50,126 bases of DNA. It comes from Bryobacterales bacterium (GTDB lineage Bacteria > Acidobacteriota > Terriglobia > Bryobacterales > Bryobacteraceae). The position numbers and the translations under genes are program-made. The stretch is from positions 1 through 50,126 of the forward strand of contig SHUI01000003.1 in the NCBI GenBank assembly GCA_009697455.1, read 5' to 3'. Every line of letters begins with the position of its first letter. Position 1 is the first letter of the stretch. Under the pieces are notes generated by a model. That model was given only the letters and a program-made list of their open reading frames with translations. It had not been told where the DNA came from and searched no databases. Below, piece after piece: positions 8,787 to 16,977 of the stretch.

Positions 8787-11498
8787 ATGGCGAAGGCCTT
8801 TGCGTTTGGTCCACCCGATGACCCGCGGAAATACCGGCTTGTTGAGGGGGACGGGCTGTATCGCGACGGGCGCGATCTGAAGCTCCGACCAACCGCCCTG
8901 AAAGTTCTGGAGCGGTTGGTGCAATGCGCTCCGGGGAAGTTATCGAGCGCCGCGCTTGCGAATGCCATCAACGGCGAAACGTGGGTAGGCGACGCCGTGG
9001 GATTCACGTCGGAGTACATACGGCAGATCCGGGACGTTCTGGACCGGGCGGAACGGCAGAAAGCGATCAAGAACGACCGATCCATCGGCTACGCCTTCGC
9101 TTGGGATGTGCTGCAACCGGAGAAAGACCCCGACGCCTACCTTAAGGTTTTAGAAGAAAACACGCGAACGATCCGCATCACCGGCTTAACCACCAAACGC
9201 GCCGAGCCGTACTTCTTCGGAATCGACGAAATTTATATCCCGCTCAGCACGCTCGGGAGCCATGGGGCGGGAGCAGTGCGGGGCACCGAGCACGGGCGGC
9301 GCATCGCGCTGGAGCAGGCGGTTTCGCAGCGGAATGTAGTCATTATCGGCGATCCGGGCGCGGGAAAATCGACGTTCCTGCGGCGGGTGGCGTTCGAGTT
9401 GTGCCGCAGTCTTCGAAAATCGCGTCCGCCGGAGGCGGTTCCGTTTCTTGCGGCCGACGACCAGCGTTTCCCGATCCTAATCCGCGTCGCGGAGTTCGCC
9501 AAACTGCTGGCTGCGGTGCCATCCGCCGCAGACCGGCTTCCCAAGATGGAAGATTCGCCGGATTGGATCGCCTACTTCCTGGGAAAGCAGGGCGAGGAGT
9601 ATCGATGGGACGCGGACGAGGCTTTCTTCAAGAGCAAGCTCGATCACGAGCGTTGCCTGGTGATGATGGACGGCCTCGATGAAGCCCCGGAATCGACGTT
9701 ACGGGCGCGGATCGCACGGATATTCGAACGGGCCACTCAAACCTTCAAGAAGTGCGATTTCCTGGTGAGCACGCGCCCGCAAACGAACGTGGGGGAGGCC
9801 GTGCTCAAGGACTTTCATCAGGTCCGGATCATGGAGTTGGAGAGGCCTGAAATCAGAGCGTTCTTCGATCACTTCGCGCGGGCGTTGGCCCTGAACGATC
9901 TTGAAGCGAAGAAATTCAAAGAAGAGTTGGAGGACGCGCTCGACCGCCGGATGGAGATTCGAGAGATGGCCGGGAATGCCGTGATGCTGACGGCGCTCGC
10001 CGTCTTGCAGCATAACGATCAACGGCTGCCCGAGTACAGGGTGGACTTGTATGCATCGATCCTGGGCTGGCTGGCCGCGGCGCGGGAGAAAAAGAAGGGC
10101 CGCCCCCCGGCCAAAGAATGCCTGGAATACATGCGGAAGCTGGCACTCGCCATGCAGGACGCGCCTGGCAAGCGGATGGTACAGATCAACAAGCGGGTGG
10201 CCGCGGACCTTTTCGCGGGTGTGTTTGGTGGAACTTCGGACGAGGCGGAAGTTCAGATTGAAGGCGAGACGCAAGACAGCGGGATCATCGTTTCGGTGGG
10301 CGACGATCTGAAGTTCTGGCATTTGAGCTTCCAGGAGTATCTGGCGGCGCGGGAAATCGCGAGCTTTGGCGAGAAGAAGCAGATCGAAAGAGTCTTCGAG
10401 GACGGCAAGCTCTACCGAGGGGAATGGCGGGAAACGATGCGACTGCTGGGCGGAGTATTGCGCCAGCAGGGCGAGCCTAAGATCGAAGGGTTCTTTGAGG
10501 CGACATTGGAACGGCTCGGGAACCGCTCGAAGCTTGCGGATCAGGCGCGGTGCGTGGTGTTGCTGGGCGTGATGATGCGCGATCTGTCGCGTATGGGTTA
10601 TACACCGAAGACGCAGGACTATGAGCGGACGGTGAAGGCGGTGATGCGGATATTCGATGCCGAGGCGGAGGGGATCGAGATCGGGACGCGGATCGAAGCG
10701 GCCGACGCATTGGGGCAGGTGGGAGATCCGAGGCTGGAGGAAGACAACTGGGTAACGATACCCCCATGCACGTTCACCATGGGAGCGCAGAAGAAGAACA
10801 AGAACGGCAAGAACTACGATCCGGAAGCTTTCGACTTTGAGGAGCCTGTCCACGAGGTGAAACTGAGTGGATACCGGATCAGGCGGTTCCCGGTGACGGT
10901 GCAGGAGTACGAAGCCTTCATTGATGCGGGAGGTTACGCGACTCCGAAATATTGGGAGGCAGGATCTGTCGAATTCGCAAAACCCGAGAATTGGGAGCGG
11001 CAGAAACAGTATCCAAACCGTCCGGTAGTGGGGGTGAGTTGGTCCGAAGCGGCAGCGTATTGCCGCTGGGCCGGAGGGCGATTGCCAACGGGGGCGGAAT
11101 GGGAACGGGCGGCGCGAGGTCCGGAAGGCTGCCGGTATCCGTGGGGGAATGAACCGGCGCTCGATCCTTCGTATGCGAACTATGAAGGTGTAAGCCATCC
11201 GACGCCGGTGGGCTTGTATCCGAAGGGGAATACATCGGAAGGGCTGTGTGATATGTTGGGCAACGTTTGGGGATGGTGCGGAGACTGGTTTGGCCCGTAT
11301 GTGAAGGGAAGTCAGGAGAACCCACGAGGTCCGGAGGATGGGGAGACCAGAGTGTTGCGCGGGGGCTCCTGGGGCAACCCTCCGGAGTGGGTCCGCGTCT
11401 CGAACCGTAACGGGGGCGGGCCGGCGGCTCGGGATCACGCCGTGGGGTTTCGTTGTGCCGGGGAATTACGTTTAGCGTCTAGAGTTTTGAGTTTATGA
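8787..11498 (+). CDS. DGR target protein: winged helix + NACHT ATPase + FGE/C-type-lectin variable domain
   Basis: A 903-residue NLR-like protein whose C-terminus is diversified by the adjacent retroelement. Residues 5-110 resemble an OmpR-type winged helix (LRPTALKVLERLVQ, SEYIRQIRDVLDRA, SIGYAFAW). Residues 180-520 are a NACHT NTPase with Walker A GDPGAGKST (188-196), Walker B LVMMDGLDEAP (291-301) and the family's HLSFQEYLAAREIA. Residues 654-893 are a formylglycine-generating-enzyme fold (FTMGAQ, PVVGVSWSEAAAYCRWAGG, RLPTGAEWERAARG, DMLGNVWGWCGDW, RGGSW, GFRCAG). The catalytic cysteine pair that FGE carries between RGGS and GFRC is absent, so this is a binding rather than enzymatic domain. 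Inferred role: ATP-driven receptor that changes transcription after binding a hypervariable-domain ligand. A TGTAAAAT -10-like box precedes the gene. Confidence 0.92.
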   Translation: MAKAFAFGPPDDPRKYRLVEGDGLYRDGRDLKLRPTALKVLERLVQCAPGKLSSAALANAINGETWVGDAVGFTSEYIRQIRDVLDRAERQKAIKNDRSIGYAFAWDVLQPEKDPDAYLKVLEENTRTIRITGLTTKRAEPYFFGIDEIYIPLSTLGSHGAGAVRGTEHGRRIALEQAVSQRNVVIIGDPGAGKSTFLRRVAFELCRSLRKSRPPEAVPFLAADDQRFPILIRVAEFAKLLAAVPSAADRLPKMEDSPDWIAYFLGKQGEEYRWDADEAFFKSKLDHERCLVMMDGLDEAPESTLRARIARIFERATQTFKKCDFLVSTRPQTNVGEAVLKDFHQVRIMELERPEIRAFFDHFARALALNDLEAKKFKEELEDALDRRMEIREMAGNAVMLTALAVLQHNDQRLPEYRVDLYASILGWLAAAREKKKGRPPAKECLEYMRKLALAMQDAPGKRMVQINKRVAADLFAGVFGGTSDEAEVQIEGETQDSGIIVSVGDDLKFWHLSFQEYLAAREIASFGEKKQIERVFEDGKLYRGEWRETMRLLGGVLRQQGEPKIEGFFEATLERLGNRSKLADQARCVVLLGVMMRDLSRMGYTPKTQDYERTVKAVMRIFDAEAEGIEIGTRIEAADALGQVGDPRLEEDNWVTIPPCTFTMGAQKKNKNGKNYDPEAFDFEEPVHEVKLSGYRIRRFPVTVQEYEAFIDAGGYATPKYWEAGSVEFAKPENWERQKQYPNRPVVGVSWSEAAAYCRWAGGRLPTGAEWERAARGPEGCRYPWGNEPALDPSYANYEGVSHPTPVGLYPKGNTSEGLCDMLGNVWGWCGDWFGPYVKGSQENPRGPEDGETRVLRGGSWGNPPEWVRVSNRNGGGPAARDHAVGFRCAGELRLASRVLSL
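11356..11462 (+). repeat. DGR variable repeat (VR)
   Basis: This 107-bp segment codes residues 857-892 of the target and aligns without gaps to the template at +1575 bases. It differs at 21 positions, 19 of which are A in the template (13 A to G, 4 A to C, 2 A to T). The two others are G to C and C to T near the 3' end. The last 18 bases (GGGTTTCGTTGTGCCGGG) are identical and would act as the homing/initiation end. Changed residues are 863, 865, 868, 876-878, 881 and 883-886, all in the lectin-fold ligand loop. Confidence 0.95.
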
Positions 11499-11527
11499 GG
11501 GGGGGCAGGAGGGACCCTTCCCCCCCC
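11499..11527 (+). other. GC-rich hairpin downstream of VR
   Basis: Seven G (11499-11505) pair with seven C (11521-11527) around an inner GGAG/CTTCC-type stem, starting 37 bases after the VR end and just at the target's stop codon. DGRs often need a hairpin or cruciform just downstream of VR for target recognition. Alternatively it is a transcription attenuator, but no T-tract follows (AAAAATTTT is seen instead). Confidence 0.55.
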
Positions 11528-11538
11528 GGGGAAAAATT

Positions 11539-11877
11539 TTGAAGCCTTCGACAGAGCCGGCGGTAGTGGTGCAGAAAGCCTATGATTGGGCGCTCTGGAT
11601 TGTTCCGAAGGTGGAGAAGTTTCCGAAGTCCTACCGGTTCTCGATCAGGCAGAGTCTGGTGACGTCGTCAATCGAACTGCTGATGAATCTGGTGGACGCG
11701 ACCTATCAGGTGCGCAATGCGGGATCGCTCATCCGGTACCTGATGCGCCTCGCGAAGGATCTGCGCGTGATCAATCTGGACGGCCATGAATTCGCCGCGA
11801 AGGCGATGGACGAAGTGGGACGGATGGTGGGAGGCTGGCTGAAAAGCACGCGGCAGAGTCATGAAGCGGGTCGGTAA
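11539..11877 (+). CDS. Avd-like DGR accessory four-helix-bundle protein
   Basis: A 112-residue, helix-rich, basic protein between target and RT, in the position of the accessory variability determinant. In known DGRs Avd forms a barrel that binds the RT and TR RNA. The sequence has the S23-like/four-helix pattern AYDWALWIVPKVEKFPKSYRFSIRQSL, then LLMNLVDATY and LIRYLMRLAKDLRVI. The start appears to be TTG 11539, with GGGG a few bases upstream; no ATG start keeps the conserved first helix. Its stop overlaps a candidate ATG (11861) of the RT frame, a coupling typical of these operons. The gene symbol avd is withheld because no search was possible. Confidence 0.82.
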   Translation: MKPSTEPAVVVQKAYDWALWIVPKVEKFPKSYRFSIRQSLVTSSIELLMNLVDATYQVRNAGSLIRYLMRLAKDLRVINLDGHEFAAKAMDEVGRMVGGWLKSTRQSHEAGR

Positions 11878-11959
11878 TCTGTGGAGCCAGGTGACCTGTT
11901 GGGAGAATCTGATCGAAGCCGCGCGTGCGGCGGCACGCGGGTAGCGCAAGAGGCCGGAC
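11861..11959 (+). pseudogene. N-terminal RT segment cut off by an in-frame amber codon
   Basis: In frame with the RT, ATG 11861 begins MKRVGNLWSQVTCWENLIEAA, matching the conserved start of DGR reverse transcriptases (W/F-ENL..A...A..GKR). The codon where K is expected after ARG is TAG (11942-11944), a one-base change from AAG. Without suppression the RT lacks its first 33 residues. Confidence 0.75.
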
Positions 11960-12985
11960 GTGGCCCGCTTTCTGCACGAACTCGAGCCGAATTTGTGCAG
12001 GCTTCAAAGGGAACTCGAGGAAGGAAGCTATCGCCCTGGTGGGTATCTCACGTTCTGGATAAACGATCCGAAGCCGCGGCAGATTTCGGCCGTGCCATTC
12101 CGGGACCGGGTGGTTCATCACGCGCTGGTCCGCGTGCTCGAACCCGTCTTCGAGCCCCGGATCACAGCGCACTCCTTCGCGTCGCGCAAGGGATTCGGAC
12201 AGCATAAGGCACTGAATCTGGCGCGGGAGGCGTGCCAGCGGTACCGCTACGTACTCAAGTGCGACGTCCGGAAATATTTCCCGTCGATCGATCACGCCAT
12301 TCTGAAAGACCTGATCGCGCGCGCCGTCAAGTGCCCCAGGACGCTCGAGCTTGCGGCGCGGATCATCGACGGGTCGAACGAACAGGAGGATGTCATCGAT
12401 TACTTTCCGGGGGACACGTTGTTCACGCCGTTCGAGAGGAGGCGGGGAATCCCGATCGGAAATCAGACCTCGCAGTTCTTCGCGAACGTTTATCTGAATC
12501 CACTTGACCACTTCGCGATGCGGGAGTTGCGGCCGGGCTTGTACCTCAGATACGTGGACGATTTCGTTTTGTTCGGCGACGACAAGAAGGAATTGAGATC
12601 CATGGCGAAACGGATTCGGGAGTTCCTTCAGAGCCCGCGTCTGAGTCCGCACGACCGCAAGTTCCGCGTCTACCGCTGCGGCGAGGGACTGACTTTTCTC
12701 GGCTGGCGGCTTCTGCCGGAACGGGCGCGGCTGGCGCGGCCCAACGTGCTCCGGATGAGACGGCGGCTCAGGAAAATGGAGGCGCTGTACCATGCGGGAC
12801 GGATGCGGTTTGCGGAAGTAAATAGCCGGGTACAGGCCTGGCTGGGCCACGCCGCTTTCGGGAACACATGGCGGCTTCGACAAAACCTCTTCGCGCGGTT
12901 TATCCCGAGAGCGGGGGAACACGGCCGAAATGCGCGGGGGCTCCTGGAACAACAATCCAGAGAGGGTCCGCGTCTCGAACCGTAA
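11960..12985 (+). CDS. DGR-type reverse transcriptase
   Basis: The error-prone reverse transcriptase that copies the template RNA with adenine-specific mutation. Seen in the sequence: thumb/finger block [17 protein letters not shown], motif [13 protein letters not shown], the DGR hallmark IGNQTSQ near residue 166 (in place of the QGxxxSP of group II intron RTs) and catalytic YVDDF near residue 198. GTG 11960 with AAGAGG six bases upstream gives 341 residues. The natural start was probably ATG 11861, before the amber codon. The 3' end overlaps the template repeat, so the last 18 residues are not conserved. Its partners are the Avd-like protein, the TR and the VR target. Confidence 0.93.
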   Translation: MARFLHELEPNLCRLQRELEEGSYRPGGYLTFWINDPKPRQISAVPFRDRVVHHALVRVLEPVFEPRITAHSFASRKGFGQHKALNLAREACQRYRYVLKCDVRKYFPSIDHAILKDLIARAVKCPRTLELAARIIDGSNEQEDVIDYFPGDTLFTPFERRRGIPIGNQTSQFFANVYLNPLDHFAMRELRPGLYLRYVDDFVLFGDDKKELRSMAKRIREFLQSPRLSPHDRKFRVYRCGEGLTFLGWRLLPERARLARPNVLRMRRRLRKMEALYHAGRMRFAEVNSRVQAWLGHAAFGNTWRLRQNLFARFIPRAGEHGRNARGLLEQQSREGPRLEP

Positions 12986-13037
12986 CAGGAACGAGCCAGC
13001 GAAACGGAATGACAACACAGGGTTTCGTTGTGCCGGG
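12931..13037 (+). repeat. DGR template repeat (TR)
   Basis: A 107-bp repeat matching the VR, with 28 adenines of which 19 are replaced in the VR. Eight AAC/AAT codons are at positions encoding RGGSWNNN...SNRNRN..NDNTGFRCAG. Asparagine codons are the classic DGR choice because random adenine change gives 15 residues without a stop codon. It starts inside the RT ORF and runs 52 bases beyond its stop. Confidence 0.95.
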
Positions 13038-13609
13038 TATGCGGAGCGCGGCCTCCGTAGTTCAGGGGGCCATGGGCGGGAACCGGAATCATCCACGGAG
13101 GTTCCGGGCGGGCCAACTCCGTTTCCGGGCCGTTAGTCCCGACGCCAGCGTCAACGGCGTCAAACAGCAAGCAGCCCGGGCTTTCCGGTAGCTCGCATGA
13201 GCGAACGTCAGCCCCGGGGCTGAGCCCTTTGAAATCAGGCGCCGCGTTCGCCGCGGGGATACACCCGGCCTGGACAACCTGACACGTGCGATCGCGACCT
13301 ATGCCGGGGACAGGATGCGGTCATGATGGGCGGCTCGCTCGACCTTCATGTCGTGATCGGCCGGACCTCGGCTTGGCCGGTCCTTGGTTCTACTCTCAAT
13401 GCTATGTGCAGGTTCTTCAACTGCTGAAACACAGAAAGCCAAGGTTCGTTGGATGGAGGCCTCTTCGCGGGCGTCCGGGCAGCCGCGCCGATGACATCCG
13501 GGCGGACCGAGGTGCAGGACGCAACGAAATCGCCGGATCAAATTAGTCCTACGCGCCTGTGCCGACTGCCGCCACTCCTGATATCGTAATACTGAGTAAA
13601 GGACACAAG
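13038..13609 (+). other. 570-base region after the DGR without a recognised gene
   Basis: No ORF here looks coding on either strand. A perfect 12-bp palindrome AGCCCCGGGGCT lies at 13210-13221 and could form a weak terminator for the DGR transcript, but no T-tract follows. The sulfatase ribosome binding site AAAGGA is at 13598-13603. Confidence 0.4.
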
Positions 13610-14983
13610 ATGAACCGTAGAGATTTCCTGAAGAATACTGCCGGAGCCGTCTTGGCGGGACTCGGGCTCCCGGGCGCCGCACGAGCCGCGGGTACGCCGA
13701 ACTTCGTTATCATCTTCCTCGACGATTCCGGTTGGGGCGACTTCAAGCCGTTCGGGCATCCGAACTATCCCACTCCCAACGTGGAGCGGCTGGCGAGCGA
13801 GGGATGCCGTTTTAATAATTTTTACGTTCCGCAAGCGGTCTGCTCGGCATCCCGGTCGGCGCTGCTCAGCGGGTGCTATCCAGGCCGCACGAAGGTCTTT
13901 GGCGCGCATGGGCCGGGGGCCCGCGGGCTCGACCCGAGCTTCGCCACCTTGGGGGAGGTGCTCAAGCAGAAGGGTTACCGCACGGCGGTGTTCGGGAAGT
14001 GGCACATCGGCGACCAGCCGGATACGCGCCCGCCCGCGCGCGGTTTCGACGAATCCTGCGGCCTGATGTATTCGAACGACATGTGGGAATTCCATCCTGA
14101 GAATCCGGAGAACTATAAAACGCCGCTGCGGTTTTGGGACAACGGGAAGGTCACGGTGGAACGCGTGACACCGGAGCATCAGCCCATGCTGACTACCTGG
14201 TACACCGAGCATGCGGTGGACTTCATCAATCGAAACAAAGCGAATCCGTTTCTCCTCTACGTGCCGCATTCGATGCCGCACGTGCCCCTGTTCCGCAGCG
14301 AAAAGTTCAAGGGCAAATCCGGCTCAGGCGTTTATGGCGATGTGATGATGGAGATCGACTGGTCCGTAGGTGAAATCCTCAAGGCACTTCAGCAAAACGG
14401 CCTCGACGACAACACCCTTGTCATCATGACTTCCGACAACGGGCCGTGGACCTCTTACGGCAACTTCGCCGGCACGACGCCCTTCCGGGAAGCCAAAGGC
14501 ACCGGCTTCGACGGCGGCACGCGCAGCGCCTGCATCATGCGCTACCCCGGCAAGGTGAAGAGCGGCTCCGCTTCGACCAAAGCACTATGCACGATCGATT
14601 TGTTGCCAACACTTGCCCATCTGGCCGGCGCGCCGCTACCGAAGAATCCCATCGATGGCCTGAATGTGTGGGACCTGATCATGGATAAACCCGGGGCTGT
14701 GAATCCGCACGACTTTTACGCCTTCTGTACCGGCCAGAATTTCGAAGCGGTCATGACGGCCGACGGCCATTGGAAACTGCACGTGCCGCACACCTTCCGA
14801 ACGCTTACGGAGTCCGGCAACAACGGCAAGCCCGGCAAATTCCGCCAGGCAACGATCGAGCTTTCGTTGTTCGACATGGAGAAGGATCCTTTCGAGACCA
14901 TCAACGTGGCCGAAAAGTTTCCCGAGGTCGCCTCGCGTCTCAAAATGTTCGCCGAACAGCACCGCAAGCAGTTCTTTAATTGA
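13610..14983 (+). CDS. Tat-exported Cys-type sulfatase (arylsulfatase A-like)
   Basis: A 457-residue sulfatase that hydrolyses sulfate esters outside the cytoplasm. The start ATG 13610 is chosen over 13559 because AAAGGA lies seven bases upstream and the protein then begins MNRRDFLKNTAGA, a Tat-type signal. Metal ligands are FLDDSGWGD, the active-site signature is CSASRSALLSG (Cys turned into formylglycine by an FGE), and the downstream blocks KWHIGD, YVPHSMPHVPL and SDNGPW are present. The gene follows the DGR in the same direction, but the DGR's FGE fold lacks the cysteine pair and is not expected to activate it. No true FGE gene is in the window. Substrate unknown. Confidence 0.9.
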   Translation: MNRRDFLKNTAGAVLAGLGLPGAARAAGTPNFVIIFLDDSGWGDFKPFGHPNYPTPNVERLASEGCRFNNFYVPQAVCSASRSALLSGCYPGRTKVFGAHGPGARGLDPSFATLGEVLKQKGYRTAVFGKWHIGDQPDTRPPARGFDESCGLMYSNDMWEFHPENPENYKTPLRFWDNGKVTVERVTPEHQPMLTTWYTEHAVDFINRNKANPFLLYVPHSMPHVPLFRSEKFKGKSGSGVYGDVMMEIDWSVGEILKALQQNGLDDNTLVIMTSDNGPWTSYGNFAGTTPFREAKGTGFDGGTRSACIMRYPGKVKSGSASTKALCTIDLLPTLAHLAGAPLPKNPIDGLNVWDLIMDKPGAVNPHDFYAFCTGQNFEAVMTADGHWKLHVPHTFRTLTESGNNGKPGKFRQATIELSLFDMEKDPFETINVAEKFPEVASRLKMFAEQHRKQFFN

Positions 14984-15303
14984 CGCTGGGGGCCGGGCGA
15001 AAGGCGCGCGCCGTCAAAAAGCGTGGAAACTCATGGAACGCGCGTGGTTCGACGCGCCCGAGAGGTTTCTCCGAGCCGCGCGCGTCGAGTTGGACCAGCA
15101 ACCTCCTCGCGGTGTCCGCGGCCGCGCCGATGACTCGAGAGAGCGTGGAGAGCTTTCGCCAATCCTTCATTGCGAGCATCTGCCGGAGGAGATTAGTTCT
15201 CGCCTCGTCCAGAGCCCGGGTCTTGCGATTCTGTAGCGAGTTGCCCCACAATCGTGAGGAATCCTCCGACGACGGCACCGATAACGCCGATCCACACAGA
15301 CAT
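14976..15303 (-). pseudogene. Frameshifted small membrane-anchored hypothetical protein
   Basis: On the minus strand ATG 15303 opens MSVWIGVIGAVVGGFLTIVGQL, a single membrane helix, which soon reaches a stop. A neighbouring frame continues with LQNRKTRALDEARTNLLRQML and WRKLSTLSRVIGAAADTARRLL, a helical tail with HTH character. The two frames join near 15240 with a one-base shift. I remember such membrane-plus-HTH small proteins in Acidobacteria but name no family. Confidence 0.45.
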
Positions 15304-15360
15304 CCGCTTACCGAACCATATGATGAATCAACAGCTTACCGACATCCCTTCCGAATGAGG

Positions 15361-15445
15361 TTCCCCAGTTTCCCGCAATGTCGCGGTTGGGGAGCCGAAA
15401 TCATTTCCGTTCGGCTGATTCGGCTCCCCGGTGGTTGACTGGGGA
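15361..15445 (+). repeat. Nested inverted repeats before the IS1380 relic
   Basis: Inner pair GGGGAGCCGAA (15389-15399) and TTCGGCTCCCC (15419-15429) is a perfect 11-bp inverted repeat. The outer pair TCCCCAGT (15362-15369) and ACTGGGGA (15438-15445) encloses it. This could be an insertion-sequence end, a terminator or a REP-like hairpin. Confidence 0.5.
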
Positions 15446-15555
15446 GATGCCGTGCAACCATAACATTTCAAATGGGTTGCGTCCCTTCCAATCGCTCTGC
15501 CTCAAAAGAGCAAAGGAGCTTCGAGCCCGAGACGGTTCCGGCCTCCTGGGTGCAG

Positions 15556-16111
15556 TTCTCTATTCATCGTGGTGGCGGGCAAGACCTCGCGGCTGGTGGA
15601 GCAACTACAGCAAGCGACATGGAAGCCGTCGGCGAAGACCGACGCCAATGGCGAGTGCGAATTCCGCTACCAGCCGAACGGATGGGACCAGGCGTTCCGC
15701 TTCGTGGCGCTGCGCTAGGAGAAGAAAGCGGACGAAGTGGAGGAGGGGGAGGCCGAGCAGTATCAATTGTTCGAGACCAGCCGGTATACCTACCGGGTCT
15801 TCGACGCGGGCCTGGCCGCACATCCCTCCAAGCGGTTCGACGTCAACGGCAATCACTTTCAGTTGGCGATGCTGGCCTACAACCTGAACTGCCGGCTCAT
15901 GCTGTTCAACCGGGAGGCTGGTGCGGATACCAACACGCTGCGGCACAAGACGCTGGCGACGGCGCGGTTCCTGTTCGTGGCGGCGAAAATCTGGCGTCAC
16001 GCGGGCAGGACCGGGGTGAGCTACAGCAACCACTACGAAGAGCGCGTCGTATTCCAGCAACTGATGGAACGGCTACGAGCGATTGCGATGCGTGAGGACT
16101 ATCGTGCATAA
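15556..16111 (+). pseudogene. IS1380-family transposase remnant (C-terminal third)
   Basis: The frame reads FIVVAGKTSRLVEQL, then ECEFRYQPNGWDQAFRFVALR, TAG (15716-15718), EKKADEVEEGEAEQYQLFETSRYTYRVF and HFQLAMLAYNLNCRLMLFN. This is the C-terminal end of IS1380 DDE transposases. The N-terminal catalytic part is missing, and the amber codon sits where Tyr is usual. The ORF-track entry 15737..16111 is only the part after the stop. No clear terminal repeats were found beyond the nested palindrome upstream. Confidence 0.75.
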
Positions 16112-16538
16112 ATTTCTATGCACGACTCGGAACTGGAAGCAGCAAAACGACATAGACGGAAGAAGTTGCTGAAAGGCAAAAACGGGAGTCCAGGGAAATG
16201 GCGAGACGGAGCCGTTCGTTGAATTACTAAGGGATGGTCAGAGCAGCTTCCGTTCTCAGCCGTGCCACCGCTCACGCCACCGGTGCGCCAGTTCTCGTTT
16301 CCATGCATAATCCAGGTAACAGCAGGGCGAGTCGAGGGCCATTTATCGGAAAGATAGACGCGTCCGAGACGGCGACACTGCACGTTTCGTCGAGCGGCGG
16401 GAGAATTTCCTTACCTTAACCACGAGGCCGCGCTCAGGATTCGGAACGTCACCCTCGATCGCCTCACATTTCGTGGAGCTACGAACGCCGGTCTTTAGTA
16501 TCGAGGTTTTCCACCGTGTTAAGCGCGCCAAACAGATA
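16112..16538 (+). other. Intergenic region, no gene recognised
   Basis: About 430 bases between the transposase relic and the DksA-like terminator. ORFs on both strands are short and lack family motifs. It may contain the rest of the decayed insertion element. Confidence 0.3.
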
Positions 16539-16566
16539 AAGGGCGCGAGCCGAGGCTCGTGCCCTT
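16539..16566 (-). terminator. Rho-independent terminator of the DksA-like gene
   Basis: Stem AAGGGC-GCGAGCC / GGCTCGT-GCCCTT (13 pairs, one G-T) closes with a two-base GA loop. On the minus strand it is followed by TATCTGTTT. It sits 27 bases after the stop codon of the DksA-like gene. Confidence 0.8.
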
Positions 16567-16593
16567 CGTCTGTTGTTGCCCCGGTGAAATCCC

Positions 16594-16971
16594 TTAGGCT
16601 GCTACCGGCTCTTCGAACAGCTCGGAAGGTTCGAACTCGTGGCGGTCAGCCGCTTCCTGGCAGCGGATACAGAAGCGAGTCCAAGGCACCGCGGCAAGGC
16701 GCTTCGGACTGATATCCTCGTCACAGTGCATGCAACTGCCATAACTTCCCTCGGCCATCCGGCTTAGGGCGACACGCACGTTGCGCAGCAGATTCGACTC
16801 GCGGTCCAGGTTGCGGATTGCGAGCTCCCGCTCGCCAGCCAGTTGTACTTCGTCCAATGCGTCGGCGGTCTTTTCGATCGCAATCCCTTCGCGGTTGCGC
16901 AGTCCATCGGCCAGATCGGCTTTCCTGGCTTCCAGCAAATTCCTATAATGATTCAATTCGGTTTTGGTCAT
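16594..16971 (-). CDS. DksA/TraR-family C4 zinc-finger protein
   Basis: A 125-residue protein that in its family binds the RNA-polymerase secondary channel and tunes transcription, often with ppGpp. It has a long coiled-coil N-terminus (ELNHYRNLLEARKADLADGL, DALDEVQLAGERELAIRNLD) and the zinc finger CMHCDEDISPKRLAAVPWTRFCIRCQ. Two ATGs are possible. AAGGAG is three bases before ATG 16977 and nine before ATG 16971, so 16971 is preferred. The coiled-coil tip residues are not typical DADA, so it may be a DksA-like paralogue and not true DksA. It is monocistronic, with its own terminator. Confidence 0.85.
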   Translation of the reverse strand: MTKTELNHYRNLLEARKADLADGLRNREGIAIEKTADALDEVQLAGERELAIRNLDRESNLLRNVRVALSRMAEGSYGSCMHCDEDISPKRLAAVPWTRFCIRCQEAADRHEFEPSELFEEPVAA

Positions 16972-16977
16972 GGCCAT

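Noticed and set aside
9699-11438. 579-residue minus-strand ORF opposite the DGR target
   Set aside because: Antisense shadow with no motifs; the plus strand has clear NACHT and FGE motifs.
8787-11498. DGR target as an active formylglycine-generating enzyme
   Set aside because: The cysteine pair between RGGS and GFRC needed for catalysis is missing and the same region is being mutated by the DGR.
11960-12985. RT as group II intron or retron
   Set aside because: IGNQTSQ motif, adjacent Avd-like gene and VR/TR pair fit a DGR; no intron domains or msr/msd structure seen.
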